Shown here one piece after another: positions 9,352 through 21,588 of a DNA stretch of 64,000 bases (the first letter of the stretch is position 1; every line of letters begins with the position of its first letter). The position numbers and the translations under genes are program-made. Location of the stretch: contig QCIK01000006.1 of assembly GCA_003216715.1 (NCBI GenBank), forward strand, positions 56,822-120,821, read 5' to 3'. Below the pieces are notes generated by a model that was not told the DNA's origin, made no database searches, and saw only the letters and a program-made list of their open reading frames with translations. This DNA comes from Prochlorococcus sp. AG-402-L09. GTDB lineage: Bacteria; Cyanobacteriota; Cyanobacteriia; PCC-6307; Cyanobiaceae.

Positions 9352-9425
9352 GATGTGGTAACTGAACTACCATTTTGCATTTAATTCTGTAAGATCACTC
9401 AGATTGATAAATTTCCAATAGATCT

Positions 9426-10151
9426 ATGCAAGCTCTTGCATCCAACAATTTAACCGTAGAAAAAGAAGAGTTGATTTCTGACGCTCTTCCCGATTTTGCT
9501 TCAGAATCATACAAAGATGCATACAGTCGAATTAACGCAATTGTTATTGAAGGTGAAGAGGAGGCTTATGCAAATTTTTGTGATTTAGCCAAACTAATAC
9601 CAGAGCATGCCGATGAGCTAGTAAGACTCGGAAAGATGGAAAAAAAACATATGCACGGTTTTTGTGCTTGTGGAAGGAATCTTGCAGTAAAGCCTGATAT
9701 GCCTTTTGCAAAAAAATTCTTCTCAAGACTTCACAATAATTTTCTAGAAGCTTTCGCTGCTGGAGACACTACAACTTGCCTTTTGATTCAATGTATTTTA
9801 ATTGAATCATTCGCAATCTCCGCCTACAACGTTTACATTCGCGTAGCTGATCCTTTTGCTAAAAGAATTACTGAAGGTGTTGTTCAAGATGAATATTTAC
9901 ATTTGAATTATGGTCAAGAGTGGTTAAAGGCCAACCTTGATTCTGTCAAGAAAGATCTTATGAAGGCTAATAAAGTAAATTTGCCTCTAATCAAATCAAT
10001 GCTTGATGAAGTTTCAAATGATGCTGAAGTACTTCATATGGATAAGGAAGAGTTAATGGAAGAATTTATGATTGCTTATCAAGATTCCCTATTGGAAATA
10101 GGTCTTGACAATAGAGAAATTGCCAGAATGGCTCTTGCAGCAGTTATTTAG
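9426..10151 (+). CDS. ado: Aldehyde-deformylating oxygenase (alkane synthase)
   Basis: Converts C16-C18 fatty aldehydes to alkanes plus formate at a non-haem di-iron centre. The 241-residue protein has the six iron ligands expected by alignment to the characterised cyanobacterial enzyme: Glu44 (EGEEEAY), Glu72 and His75 (KMEKKHMHGF), Glu127 (ILIESFA), Glu156 and His159 (QDEYLHL). The ferritin-like helices cover almost the entire chain. It is followed by a strong intrinsic terminator and then by aar on the same strand, the standard cyanobacterial arrangement. ATG start at 9426 with a variable N-terminal of about 20 residues. Confidence is high from motif order and context. Confidence 0.96.
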   Translation: MQALASNNLTVEKEELISDALPDFASESYKDAYSRINAIVIEGEEEAYANFCDLAKLIPEHADELVRLGKMEKKHMHGFCACGRNLAVKPDMPFAKKFFSRLHNNFLEAFAAGDTTTCLLIQCILIESFAISAYNVYIRVADPFAKRITEGVVQDEYLHLNYGQEWLKANLDSVKKDLMKANKVNLPLIKSMLDEVSNDAEVLHMDKEELMEEFMIAYQDSLLEIGLDNREIARMALAAVI

Positions 10152-10184
10152 GTTATTTAAATTTTACATTTATCGATCTTCATT

Positions 10185-10226
10185 AATTCCTCAGGAGCTT
10201 AAAGTTCTTGAGGAATTCTTTTTTTT
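10185..10226 (+). terminator. Rho-independent terminator after ado
   Basis: Arms AATTCCTCAGGAGC (10185-10198) and GTTCTTGAGGAATT (10204-10217) pair over 14 positions with two G-U pairs, separated by a 5-base loop, and are followed by CTTTTTTTT. It lies 33 bases after the ado stop, so ado and aar are probably at least partly separate transcription units. Confidence 0.85.
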
Positions 10227-10297
10227 GAGACCTTCGTGGTCTAATCTTCAAACTTACTTAAATATTTGATTTCAATTTTGATCTCGCTTGGTGCTAA

Positions 10298-11338
10298 ATG
10301 TTTGGGCTAATAGGACATTCAACAAGTTTTGAAGATGCCAAGAGAAAGGCATTGGACTTGGGGTATGACCATATTGCTGAAGGCGATTTGGACGTATGGT
10401 GTACTGCTCCCCCTCAGTTGGTAGAGCATGTAAAGATTGTAAGTGCAATTGGAAAAACAATTGAGGGGGCTTATATCGACTCATGCTTTGTTCCTGAGAT
10501 GCTAAGTCGCTTCAAAACTGCAAGAAGAAAAGTTTTGAATGCAATGGAATTAGCACAAAAAAAAGGGATTAGTATCACAGCCCTTGGTGGATTTACATCA
10601 ATAATTTTCGAGAATTTTAATTTGCTTCAAAATCAAAAAGTTAGAAATACGACTCTAGACTGGCAAAGATTTACCACAGGTAATACTCATACCGCTTGGG
10701 TGATTTGTAGACAGTTAGAGCAAAATGCACCTCGAATAGGAATTGATTTGAGGAAATCAAAAGTAGCTGTTGTTGGTGCTACTGGTGATATTGGTAGCGC
10801 AGTTTGTAGGTGGCTTACCAATCGAACGGGAGTTTCTGAACTTTTATTAGTAGCTAGACAGCAAAAGCCTTTACTTGAACTTCAATCTCAACTTGGAGGA
10901 GGGAGAATTCTTAGTCTTGATGAGGCCCTACCCGAAGCAGATATTGTGATTTGGGTTGCAAGTATGCCCAAAACCCTAGAAATAGACCCTTCTAAAATCA
11001 AACGACCTTGCTTGATGATTGATGGTGGATATCCCAAAAATTTAGGTGAGAAGTTTTCAGGACCTGGTATACATGTTTTAAAAGGTGGAATAGTTCAATT
11101 TTTCAAAGATATTGGTTGGAGCATGATGGAATTGGCTGAGATGGAAAACCCTAAAAGAGAAATGTTTGCTTGTTTTGCTGAAGCGATGATTCTTGAATTC
11201 GAGAATTGTCATACAAATTTTAGTTGGGGTAGGAACAATATCACTTTGGAAAAGATGGATTTTATTGGTCAAGCTTCTGAAAGGCACGGATTTTCTGCTG
11301 TTGGTTTGAAATCAAATATTCAGACATTAACCGTCTGA
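10298..11338 (+). CDS. aar: Long-chain acyl-ACP reductase (aldehyde-forming)
   Basis: Reduces acyl-ACP to fatty aldehyde with NADPH, feeding ado in alkane synthesis. The 346-residue length is right for the family. The nucleotide-binding motif [11 protein letters not shown] lies at residues 160-170, and the catalytic Cys292 is in [12 protein letters not shown]. The N-terminal [14 protein letters not shown] is characteristic of cyanobacterial AAR. It is followed after 20 bases by accA, which supplies malonyl-CoA for fatty acid synthesis. The stop codon lies inside the hairpin described at 11314-11344, so termination or mRNA processing begins within the gene's last codons. Confidence 0.96.
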   Translation: MFGLIGHSTSFEDAKRKALDLGYDHIAEGDLDVWCTAPPQLVEHVKIVSAIGKTIEGAYIDSCFVPEMLSRFKTARRKVLNAMELAQKKGISITALGGFTSIIFENFNLLQNQKVRNTTLDWQRFTTGNTHTAWVICRQLEQNAPRIGIDLRKSKVAVVGATGDIGSAVCRWLTNRTGVSELLLVARQQKPLLELQSQLGGGRILSLDEALPEADIVIWVASMPKTLEIDPSKIKRPCLMIDGGYPKNLGEKFSGPGIHVLKGGIVQFFKDIGWSMMELAEMENPKREMFACFAEAMILEFENCHTNFSWGRNNITLEKMDFIGQASERHGFSAVGLKSNIQTLTV

Positions 11339-11358
11339 ATATTTGGTTACTTTTTTTT
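11314..11358 (+). terminator. Hairpin plus T-tract overlapping aar stop and touching accA start
   Basis: Arms AAATATTCAGAC (11314-11325) and GTCTGAATATTT (11333-11344) are perfectly complementary over 12 bases around the loop ATTAACC. After GGTTAC come eight T residues (11351-11358) directly against the accA ATG. The six-base gap between stem and T-run makes it a weaker terminator than the one after ado. It may work as an attenuator or mRNA stabiliser between aar and accA. Confidence 0.65.
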
Positions 11359-12348
11359 ATGGCTAGACGTTTTCTCCTCGAATTTGAAAAACCTCTTGTT
11401 GAATTAGAGAATCAGATTGATCAAATCAGGGAATTAGCAAGAGATTCAGAGGTTGATGTAAGTCAACAACTTTTGCAATTAGAGACGCTTGCAGCAAGAA
11501 GGCGAGAAGAAATATTTAATGCACTTACACCTGCTCAAAAGATTCAAGTAGCTAGACATCCTCAAAGGCCTAGCACGCTTGATTACATTCAGATGTTTTG
11601 TGATGATTGGGTTGAATTACACGGAGATAGAAACGGAACTGATGATCAAGCTCTAATCGGAGGGTTAGCTAGAATAGGTGAAAAACCTGTTCTTCTAATT
11701 GGACAACAAAAAGGTAGAGATACAAAAGAGAATGTCGCAAGAAACTTTGGCATGGCAAAGCCAGGAGGGTACAGAAAGGCTTTGAGACTAATGGATCATG
11801 CTGACCGCTTTGGGTTGCCAATAATCTCTTTTATAGACACTCCAGGAGCTTATGCAGGCCTCCTGGCTGAAGAGCAAGGACAGGGAGAAGCAATCGCAGT
11901 TAATTTGCGTGAAATGTTCAGGCTTAAAGTTCCCATAATTGCAACTGTAATTGGAGAGGGTGGCTCTGGTGGCGCTTTGGGGATTGGTGTCGCAGATAGG
12001 CTTCTCATGTTTGAACATAGTGTTTATACAGTCGCAAGCCCCGAAGCGTGTGCTTCGATTTTATGGAGGGATGCTGGTAAGGCCCCTGAAGCAGCATCAT
12101 CATTAAAAATCACTGGACCTGATCTTATGAAGTTAGGAATTGTTGATGAGGTTTTAAAAGAGCCTTCTGGGGGAAATAATTGGGCCCCGCTTCAGGCTGG
12201 AGATACTTTAAAAAATGCCCTTGAGAAGCATTTATCTGAATTATTGGCTTTATCTCCTGATGAATTGAGAGACAATAGATATTCCAAATTTAGAAAAATG
12301 GGAAAATATTTGGAATCTCAGTCTATCGAAAGTGAAATTTCAGTTTAA
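11359..12348 (+). CDS. accA: Acetyl-CoA carboxylase carboxyltransferase subunit alpha
   Basis: Forms, with AccD, the carboxyltransferase that makes malonyl-CoA, the committing step of fatty acid synthesis. The 329-residue protein starts [17 protein letters not shown] as usual and has the core motifs [47 protein letters not shown] and [18 protein letters not shown]. No accB, accC or accD lies nearby. The ATG directly follows a run of eight T residues and I see no Shine-Dalgarno sequence, so translation may depend on coupling to aar or use a leaderless-like mechanism. Its position right behind aar links precursor supply to alkane formation. Confidence 0.97.
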   Translation: MARRFLLEFEKPLVELENQIDQIRELARDSEVDVSQQLLQLETLAARRREEIFNALTPAQKIQVARHPQRPSTLDYIQMFCDDWVELHGDRNGTDDQALIGGLARIGEKPVLLIGQQKGRDTKENVARNFGMAKPGGYRKALRLMDHADRFGLPIISFIDTPGAYAGLLAEEQGQGEAIAVNLREMFRLKVPIIATVIGEGGSGGALGIGVADRLLMFEHSVYTVASPEACASILWRDAGKAPEAASSLKITGPDLMKLGIVDEVLKEPSGGNNWAPLQAGDTLKNALEKHLSELLALSPDELRDNRYSKFRKMGKYLESQSIESEISV

Positions 12349-12359
12349 AGTTTTAATGT

Positions 12360-13082
12360 TTGCTTTTAATTTTCTTGTCAACAGTATTAATTACAGGCGC
12401 TTCTAGAGGAATTGGGAGAGCAACTGCTAAAGCTTTTGCTAATTCTGGATGGGATTTACTGCTTCTAGCCAGGTCTGAAGATGATCTAGAAACACTTGTC
12501 GAAGAAATTGATAACAAAAAAGTTAAGGTCTTTTACAAAACTATTGATCTTAGTAATCCCAAAAATGTATCCAAGGGAATAGTTGAATTAATGAATAATG
12601 GTTTGATTCCCTCAGTCCTCATAAACAATGCTGGAGTTGCTTGGACTGGAGATCTTTTATCCATGCCACTTGAAAAATGGGAGTGGATAATGCAAATGAA
12701 TCTCACCAGTATCTTTCAGGTTTGCTCTGATGTAGTTCCTTTAATGAGAAAAAAAGGAGGACTAGTTATTAATGTTAGTAGTCATGCTTCTCGAAATGTT
12801 TTTCCACAATGGGGAGCCTATTGTGTTTCTAAAGCAGCTTTAGCAAGTTTTACCAAATGCTTAGCAGAAGAAGAACGCAAGAATTTAGTACGAGCATGCA
12901 CACTTACCCTTGGATCAGTAAATTCATCTCTTTGGGATTCTGATACCGTTGGGATGCAATTTGATAGAGATTCGATGCTTTCAGTTGATCAAGTTGCATT
13001 TGAACTTTTACATCTTGCTAATCAACCAACTAATCAAATTATTGAGGATGTAACTCTAATGCCGTCTGCAGGAGCATTTTAA
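12360..13082 (+). CDS. Short-chain dehydrogenase/reductase (SDR)
   Basis: Classical SDR of about 235-240 residues with the NAD(P)-binding TGASRGIGRAT, the NNAG motif in LINNAGVAW, a catalytic Ser in INVSSHAS and the YCVSK active-site Tyr-Lys pair. Substrate unknown. It begins 11 bases after accA and could be co-transcribed with it. The frame opens with TTG at 12360; a second TTG at 12375 (then STVLITGAS) would place the Rossmann fold right at the N-terminal, as in most relatives, and is as likely. An ATG at 12356 is in another frame and stops quickly. A role as a ketoacyl reductase in lipid metabolism is possible but not shown. Confidence 0.82.
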   Translation: MLLIFLSTVLITGASRGIGRATAKAFANSGWDLLLLARSEDDLETLVEEIDNKKVKVFYKTIDLSNPKNVSKGIVELMNNGLIPSVLINNAGVAWTGDLLSMPLEKWEWIMQMNLTSIFQVCSDVVPLMRKKGGLVINVSSHASRNVFPQWGAYCVSKAALASFTKCLAEEERKNLVRACTLTLGSVNSSLWDSDTVGMQFDRDSMLSVDQVAFELLHLANQPTNQIIEDVTLMPSAGAF

Positions 13083-13111
13083 TTTTAGAGAATTATAATT
13101 TATCTTCTTGT

Positions 13112-13786
13112 TTAATTTTGTTCTCTTATTTGGCGAACAAGAGATTCAACCTTTTTCATATCTTTAATACCTGGAGATATCTCTAGTCGACTCGAGGCAT
13201 CAATTCCATCAGGTCTAAGTTTAGAAAAAATTTCAGGAATTATTTCGGCAGATATTCCACCAGCCAAGATCCAAGGAGCTTTAAAAGTTTTATTAATTAT
13301 TAATTCTATTGGGATTCTATTCCCAGTGCCTCCAAGAGAATTATTATCCCATGAATCTAAGAGAATAGCATCAATATTATTCTCATATTGACTTATATTT
13401 TTTAAATCATTAATAGATTTTAACCTGAAGGCTTTCCATAATTTAATTGTTGGAAATTCATTCTTTAATTCACGACAATAATCAACTGATTCATTTCCAT
13501 GTAATTGGATTACTGATGGTGGTGTTGATCTGTTTTTTATACATTTGACCTCCTCTAATTTTTTATTTGCGATTACTAATACTTTCTCAATAATTGAAGA
13601 AACTTTTTCTACTTCATTAAATATTTTTATACATTCTTCCTCTGGTACAAAACGAGGTGAATTCTTAACGCCAATCACGCCAATAGCATTTACTTTGAAT
13701 TCCGCTATGGATCGTGCTTGAGAAGCCTTTGTTATCCCACAAATTTTTATTGCTGTTGACTTCTTAGAAGTAGATTTTCTGATCAT
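13112..13786 (-). CDS. trpF: Phosphoribosylanthranilate isomerase
   Basis: Catalyses the Amadori rearrangement of phosphoribosylanthranilate in tryptophan synthesis. The 224-residue TIM-barrel protein contains KICGITKASQA with the catalytic Cys, VIQLHGNES, the strand with AILLDSWDNNSLGGTG containing the catalytic Asp, and WILAGGISAE followed by GIDASSRLE for phosphate binding. It converges with the SDR gene (29 bases apart) and diverges from the M50 protease gene (39 bases). Other trp genes are scattered, as usual in these genomes; trpA is in this window at 45053. Confidence 0.95.
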   Translation of the reverse strand: MIRKSTSKKSTAIKICGITKASQARSIAEFKVNAIGVIGVKNSPRFVPEEECIKIFNEVEKVSSIIEKVLVIANKKLEEVKCIKNRSTPPSVIQLHGNESVDYCRELKNEFPTIKLWKAFRLKSINDLKNISQYENNIDAILLDSWDNNSLGGTGNRIPIELIINKTFKAPWILAGGISAEIIPEIFSKLRPDGIDASSRLEISPGIKDMKKVESLVRQIREQN

Positions 13787-13825
13787 TACCAGAACTTTTA
13801 TTAGGATTGATTGAAATAGGTTTTA

Positions 13826-15088
13826 TTGAGAGCTTGGAGGCATTTAAGTTTGGGAAGCTGGGAAGTTATGAAAATTAGAGGCATCCCTCTCAGGATCCAT
13901 CCAAGTTGGTTTTTGGTTTTCTTATATTTTACTTTGTCAGCCAGAGATCAGTTCGAGACTCTTTTGGACGGTCAAGCATCTATTTGGAATGGATGGGTGA
14001 TTGGTGCTTTTACCTCTTCTCTTTTGTTTCTATCGGTTTTATTACATGAATTGGCTCATTCTTTTGTAGCAATTGGAGAAGGTCTAAAAGTTAGGGACAT
14101 AACACTTTTTTTTCTTGGAGGTATGGCAAATCTTGAAAAGGAATGTCCGACTTCAAAAGGAAGTTTGAAAATCGCAATTTCAGGACCCGTTGTTAGTCTT
14201 TTACTAGCTTTTATAATGATTTTATTAAGTAATAATTTATCAGTATCAAATTTTATTCTCTCTAATTTATTTAAGCAGGTTGGTAATCTCAATCTTTTGA
14301 TTGGGTTATTTAATTTGCTTCCGATAATTCCTCTTGATGGGGGCGTAATATTAAAATCATTAATTTGGTACTTTACAGGGAGTAAAAAAGCAGGGATTAG
14401 AGTTGCTATAGCCTCTGCAAGATTAATTTCTTTTCTTGCTATTTTTATTGGCGTCTTAAGTTTACTTAGGGGGAACTTATATATCGCTATTTGCTTTTCT
14501 ATTATTGGTTTATTTATTTTTTCTTCTTCTAAATCACAGAGCCAAATTATTCAAATACAAAAGATATTGTCTGAATTATATGTAAATCAGGTATGCAGTC
14601 GTTCATACAGAGTTCTAGAGGATGATTTGCCTGTGAAAGTTTTATCTAAATATAATACACTGAATAAAGATAATCTCTTTAATGAAGAATGGATACTATT
14701 GTGCAGAGAAGGTCGATGGGTTGGTTATGTTAATGAAAAGATCTTGAAAAATATTTCTGTACAAAACTGGGATAAAAAGTTTCTTTATGAGTTTTCATTA
14801 CCAATAAATGAATTACCATCAATTAATGAAAAAGAATCATTATGGAAAGCAATAATAAAAATAGAAAATTCAAAAGAAGAAAGACTACTTGTTTTATCCG
14901 TTTCTGGTCTTCCTATTGGAACATTAGATAGAGTTGATATAGGTAAATCAGTACTTAGAAAAATTGGATTAAATCTTCCAGACCAAGTAATTAAAATAGC
15001 AAGAAGAGATAATATTTATCCACTAGGATTAAATCTATTTTATATTGCACAATCAATGGTTTCGAGTGATTTAGAAGAGGATCAATAA
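13826..15088 (+). CDS. M50-family (site-2 protease type) membrane metalloprotease
   Basis: An integral membrane zinc protease of about 420 residues. The zinc site HELAH is at residues 74-78 (LLHELAHSF), and the third ligand is Asp171 in NLLPIIPLDGG. Several hydrophobic segments span residues 25-40, 58-80, 118-140, 155-170 and 195-235. The region after about 250 is soluble and resembles the CBS-like C-terminal half of cyanobacterial relatives. Such proteases cut membrane-bound regulators or clear membrane proteins; the target here is unknown. The frame starts with TTG at 13826; TTG at 13850 or ATG at 13868 are alternatives. Its stop overlaps the stop of the convergent ligase gene by 7 bases. 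Confidence 0.85.
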   Translation: MRAWRHLSLGSWEVMKIRGIPLRIHPSWFLVFLYFTLSARDQFETLLDGQASIWNGWVIGAFTSSLLFLSVLLHELAHSFVAIGEGLKVRDITLFFLGGMANLEKECPTSKGSLKIAISGPVVSLLLAFIMILLSNNLSVSNFILSNLFKQVGNLNLLIGLFNLLPIIPLDGGVILKSLIWYFTGSKKAGIRVAIASARLISFLAIFIGVLSLLRGNLYIAICFSIIGLFIFSSSKSQSQIIQIQKILSELYVNQVCSRSYRVLEDDLPVKVLSKYNTLNKDNLFNEEWILLCREGRWVGYVNEKILKNISVQNWDKKFLYEFSLPINELPSINEKESLWKAIIKIENSKEERLLVLSVSGLPIGTLDRVDIGKSVLRKIGLNLPDQVIKIARRDNIYPLGLNLFYIAQSMVSSDLEEDQ

Positions 15089-15831
15089 TAATTGATTTTT
15101 GTAAAATTATCTATAGCTATACGTTTTATTATCTCTCTATCTTTTTCATCTAATATATAATTTGACAACTTTACATTAGGCCATGTTTTGCCTAAAGATT
15201 CTTTTAGGAAATTTATAACTTTTTCTTTTTCTTTAATTTCATTTTTTATCTTTGGTGGATTTGCATTAAAAACCTTTTTCCATAACTTTCTTGACGGTTC
15301 CATTAAAATCTCTCCATGCTGAAGCAAGTGTCCCTTTTTCCAATACTGAGCGCTTCCAATATGCTTGTTGTTATTTTTATCAACTAAGTCAGCTAATGTT
15401 GAAGTTGAAAAACAATTGCTATTAGATATCTTTACTGATTGATTCCCAAAAAATAGATCCACTCCAGCTTTTTTAAAACCATCTTTTAGCCATTGAGTTG
15501 TCTTTAAATATGATTCCTTTTTATTCTTTGGTGGATTTTTCCAAATAAGAGCATAAGTGAGTCCTCTGCTATGAAGAACAGCTTTCCCTCCACTAGGTCT
15601 TCTTACAATTTTCAACTGTTCTTTTGTTAAAAGTTCAATCCATTCTTTCGGCATTTCTTTTTGATTTTTCCCAATCGATAACCAGTCTCCATCCCACGTA
15701 TAAAAACGTATTGCCATATTAAAATTTTTGTCAGTGAATGACTTCTCTAAAAGAAAGAGATCAATTGCCATCTGCTCTGGTCCACTTAATTCCAGTGGAT
15801 TTAAATAAAGGACTTCTTCTAGATTGTCCAT
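15082..15831 (-). CDS. Lipoate/octanoate-protein ligase family (LplA/LipM-like)
   Basis: A 249-residue protein of the biotin/lipoate A/B ligase fold. Motifs include the N-terminal SGPEQMAIDLFLLE, the substrate-binding RRPSGGKAVLHSRGLTYA and the SAQYWKKGHLLQHGEILM segment containing a conserved Lys and the later helix. This family attaches lipoic or octanoic acid to E2 subunits of ketoacid dehydrogenases and glycine cleavage H protein. The C-terminal accessory domain of full-length LplA is missing, which is common for the LipM-like group. Whether it uses free lipoate or octanoyl-ACP cannot be decided from sequence alone. Converges with the M50 protease. Confidence 0.78.
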   Translation of the reverse strand: MDNLEEVLYLNPLELSGPEQMAIDLFLLEKSFTDKNFNMAIRFYTWDGDWLSIGKNQKEMPKEWIELLTKEQLKIVRRPSGGKAVLHSRGLTYALIWKNPPKNKKESYLKTTQWLKDGFKKAGVDLFFGNQSVKISNSNCFSTSTLADLVDKNNNKHIGSAQYWKKGHLLQHGEILMEPSRKLWKKVFNANPPKIKNEIKEKEKVINFLKESLGKTWPNVKLSNYILDEKDREIIKRIAIDNFTKINYY

Positions 15832-15989
15832 TTTTATGTTTAGTTATTCATCATGAAAAAGTTAGTTTATTGATATTCTCCTTTATTTATTTTATTTTTA
15901 AATTTATAAATGCATTGGATGAAGTCAATGAATTGATTTCATTATTAATTAAGTTACCATGAAAAAAAATCGAAACATTTCCATTTAAT

Positions 15990-16394
15990 TTGGGACAACC
16001 TCAACGAATTGAAGAGTCATTCAGAAGGGAGCATTCTAAAAGAATTAGCAAGAGCATTCCTTCTGTAAATAAAAAAATCGATGCTTTTACTCAAGTTTCT
16101 GAATTTCAAAAAGAAGAAGTTAGGCGGGAGCTTTTATATAGCCATGTGGGATTAATTTTGAAATTTGGACTATTTATTGTATTCGCAACCAGCCTCGTGA
16201 ACTTAGGACTTGCGTCTCATCAACGTGTAAATAGGAATCTAGAGTTGTCATATCTATTAGAAAAAGAATCAGAAAAACTTCACAAGTTAAGACTACGTTT
16301 TGATGAAATGTTTACGAATGGTGGAGAACAAAGCTTTTTTAAGGAGCAAGATCAGTGGATTACTCCAAATAGTGTCAGAGTTATCTGGCGATGA
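15990..16394 (+). CDS. Small single-span membrane protein, unknown
   Basis: A 134-residue protein with a polar, basic N-terminal half (about 55 residues), one hydrophobic segment (VGLILKFGLFIVFATSLVNL, about residues 53-72), and a short charged helix after it that could form a coiled coil (NLELSYLLEKESEKLHKLRLRF). It ends in WITPNSVRVIWR. The layout is like FtsB/DivIC-type bitopic proteins, but I do not see enough to assign it. The start is TTG at 15990 with no strong ribosome site. It lies 68 bases ahead of por on the same strand, and the 158-base gap before it contains only AT-rich DNA without a convincing gene. Confidence 0.6.
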   Translation: MGQPQRIEESFRREHSKRISKSIPSVNKKIDAFTQVSEFQKEEVRRELLYSHVGLILKFGLFIVFATSLVNLGLASHQRVNRNLELSYLLEKESEKLHKLRLRFDEMFTNGGEQSFFKEQDQWITPNSVRVIWR

Positions 16395-16462
16395 TTAACT
16401 TTGCTTCTCTTAGGTTTAGATTTGTGTTTGAAAATTGATTAAAATAGTTTTCATTAAAGAAT

Positions 16463-17476
16463 ATGGCTCTAGTACAAGCAGCACCAGGAACTGTCTTAAT
16501 CACTGGAACAACGTCAGGAGTTGGCTTGTATGCGACAAAGTCTTTGTTAGAGAGAGGTTGGAGAGTTATTACGGCAAATAGATGTTCTAAAAGAGCTGAA
16601 GCTTCTGCATCAGCAGTTGGATTACCTATTAATAGTCCAAGACAACTTAAACATATACAAATTGACCTTGGCGACCTGGATAGCGTTCGCAATGGGGCTA
16701 AAAATCTTCTAGAGGATTTGGAAAAGCCATTGGATGCTTTGGTTTGTAATGCAGCAGTATATCTGCCTCGCTTAAAAAAACCTCTGAGATCTCCACAAGG
16801 ATATGAAATATCAATGGCAACAAATCATTTTGGACATTTTTTATTAATTCAGTTGCTTCTAGAAAATCTTAGTAAGTCTTCAAGACCAGTCTGGAAAGGA
16901 AGGTCTTGGGGGGGTGAATCAGCTAGAGTAGTTATTTTAGGAACTGTAACTGCAAACAATAAAGAACTTGGAGGGAAAATCCCAATACCAGCTCCTGCTG
17001 ATTTAGGAAATCTATCTGGCTTTGAAGAAGGTTTCTGCGACCCCATATCAATGGCTAGTGGTAAACGTTTTAAACCAGGCAAAGCCTATAAAGACAGTAA
17101 GTTATGCAATATGATTACAACCCAAGAATTGCATAGACGATTTAACTCTTCTCCAATTCTTTTTAGTTCTCTATATCCAGGATGTGTAGCTAATACCAAA
17201 TTATTTAGAAACACGCCTAAACTATTTCAGTGGTTGTTTCCATGGTTTCAGAAATTAATAACTGGAGGTTATGTAAGTGAGGCGCTGGCCGGAGACAGGG
17301 TAGCCCAAGTCGTTTCAGATCCTCAATTTGCTATTTCTGGCGTTCATTGGAGCTGGGGTAATAGACAACGCAAGGATAGACAACAATTTTCACAAGAATT
17401 GTCCGATCGAGTGACTGATCCAGTGACTTCAAGAAAAGTTTGGGAATTGTCTATGCAATTAGTTGGTCTGAAATAG
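16463..17476 (+). CDS. por: Light-dependent NADPH:protochlorophyllide oxidoreductase
   Basis: Reduces protochlorophyllide to chlorophyllide when illuminated. The 337-residue SDR-family protein has TGTTSGVG at residues 14-21 for [13 protein letters not shown], and the catalytic pair Tyr209 and Lys213 in AYKDSK. Length and N-terminal extension are normal for cyanobacterial LPOR, including the Cys-containing stretch SKLCNM. It converges on chlL, encoding part of the dark-operating enzyme for the same step, with 16 bases between stops. The ATG start [15 protein letters not shown] fits homologues. Confidence 0.97.
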   Translation: MALVQAAPGTVLITGTTSGVGLYATKSLLERGWRVITANRCSKRAEASASAVGLPINSPRQLKHIQIDLGDLDSVRNGAKNLLEDLEKPLDALVCNAAVYLPRLKKPLRSPQGYEISMATNHFGHFLLIQLLLENLSKSSRPVWKGRSWGGESARVVILGTVTANNKELGGKIPIPAPADLGNLSGFEEGFCDPISMASGKRFKPGKAYKDSKLCNMITTQELHRRFNSSPILFSSLYPGCVANTKLFRNTPKLFQWLFPWFQKLITGGYVSEALAGDRVAQVVSDPQFAISGVHWSWGNRQRKDRQQFSQELSDRVTDPVTSRKVWELSMQLVGLK

Positions 17477-17492
17477 CACTTCAGCGAGTTAT

Positions 17493-19995
<2,503 letters not shown>

Positions 19996-19999
19996 TTTC

Positions 20000-21577
20000 A
20001 TGGAATTAACTCTCTGGACATACGAAGGACCTCCTCATATTGGAGCGATGAGAATAGCTACCTCTATGAAAAAATTACATTATGTTTTACATGCTCCTCA
20101 AGGGGATACTTACGCTGACCTTCTTTTCACGATGATTGAACGTCGCGGAAGCAGACCACCTGTAACTTATACAACTTTTCAAGCTAGAGATTTAGGCGGT
20201 GATACAGCTGAACTTGTAAAAGGACATATAAAGGAAGCCGTAGATAGGTTTCAGCCAGAGACTCTTTTAGTTGGCGAAAGTTGTACAGCTGAATTAATTC
20301 AAGATCAGCCTGGATCACTAGCAAAAGGGATGGGCTTTGATATCCCAATTGTCAGCCTCGAATTACCTGCATATAGCAAAAAGGAAAACTGGGGTGGATC
20401 TGAGACCTTTTATCAAATCGTAAGAACCTTACTCAAAGACCACTCGAATGAATCGAAGCATACGTGGCAGGAAGAAAAAAGAAGACCGAGAGTAAATCTA
20501 CTTGGCCCAACTTTGCTTGGCTTTAGATGTCGAGATGATGTTTTAGAAATACAAAAATTACTTGGTCAGTACGGGATTGATGTCAATGTTGTAGCGCCTT
20601 TAGGAGCATCACCTGCAGATATAATGCGAATTCCTAATGCTGATCTGAATGTTTGCCTCTATCCAGAAATAGCGGAGTCAACTTGTATCTGGCTTGAAAG
20701 AAATTTAAATATTCCTTTTACAACAACAGTTCCTCTTGGCGTAGGGGCAACCCAGGATTTCCTTAAAGAATTACACGAAGTTTTAGAGATGGAAATCCCT
20801 CAATCAGTAAACGAATCTAATAATTCAAAATTAACATGGTACTCGAATTCAGTGGATTCAAATTACTTAACAGGAAAAAGAGTCTTTATTTTTGGGGACG
20901 GAACACACGCTCTTGCTGCAGCAAGAATTGCTACTGAGGAACTTGGTTTTAAAGTTGTTGGCCTAGGAACTTATAGTCGTGAAATGGCTAGGAAAGTTCG
21001 TCCAGCCGCTAAGGCACTTGGTTTAGAGGCATTGATAACAAATGACTACTTAGAAGTAGAAGATGCGATAAAAGAAACATCTCCAGAGCTAGTCCTTGGC
21101 ACACAAATGGAGCGCCATAGTGCAAAAAGACTTGGTATTCCATGCGCTGTAATCAGTACCCCAATGCATGTGCAGGATGTACCTGCTCGATATAGCCCTC
21201 AAATGGGATGGGAGGGTGCAAATGTAATTTTTGATGACTGGGTTCATCCATTAATGATGGGACTTGAGGAACATTTAATTGGAATGTTTAAGCATGACTT
21301 CGAATTTGTTGACGGTCATCAAAGTCATCTAGGACATTTAGGTGGGAAAGGAAATCAAAATGCTAATCAAGAAGTAAAAACAAAAATTTCAATTGACTCA
21401 ACAACTTCAAATTTGGATCCTATATGGACACATGAAGGTGAAAGGGAACTTTCGAAAATCCCGTTTTTTGTTAGAGGTAAAGTAAGGAAAAATACAGAGA
21501 ATTATGCGCGCCAAGCGGGATGTAGAGAAATTAACGAAGAAACTCTTTATGATGCTAAGGCTCATTATAAAGCCTAA
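20000..21577 (+). CDS. chlB: Light-independent protochlorophyllide reductase subunit B
   Basis: Partner of ChlN in the dark-operating reductase. The 525-residue protein has the N-terminal [20 protein letters not shown] with an Asp/Glu-bearing cluster region, [15 protein letters not shown] with the expected Cys, and the C-terminal domain [22 protein letters not shown] sequence (here [12 protein letters not shown]), which is the conserved cap of ChlB/BchB. It contains a less conserved linker near residues 440-470. The stop is followed after 11 bases by a convergent small gene. Confidence 0.98.
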   Translation: MELTLWTYEGPPHIGAMRIATSMKKLHYVLHAPQGDTYADLLFTMIERRGSRPPVTYTTFQARDLGGDTAELVKGHIKEAVDRFQPETLLVGESCTAELIQDQPGSLAKGMGFDIPIVSLELPAYSKKENWGGSETFYQIVRTLLKDHSNESKHTWQEEKRRPRVNLLGPTLLGFRCRDDVLEIQKLLGQYGIDVNVVAPLGASPADIMRIPNADLNVCLYPEIAESTCIWLERNLNIPFTTTVPLGVGATQDFLKELHEVLEMEIPQSVNESNNSKLTWYSNSVDSNYLTGKRVFIFGDGTHALAAARIATEELGFKVVGLGTYSREMARKVRPAAKALGLEALITNDYLEVEDAIKETSPELVLGTQMERHSAKRLGIPCAVISTPMHVQDVPARYSPQMGWEGANVIFDDWVHPLMMGLEEHLIGMFKHDFEFVDGHQSHLGHLGGKGNQNANQEVKTKISIDSTTSNLDPIWTHEGERELSKIPFFVRGKVRKNTENYARQAGCREINEETLYDAKAHYKA

Positions 21578-21588
21578 ATTTGGTCCTC

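Noticed and set aside
15832..15989. Search for psaM or another tiny photosystem gene in the gap before the small membrane protein
   Set aside because: No frame shows a hydrophobic peptide with a start and ribosome site resembling PsaM or other photosystem small subunits.
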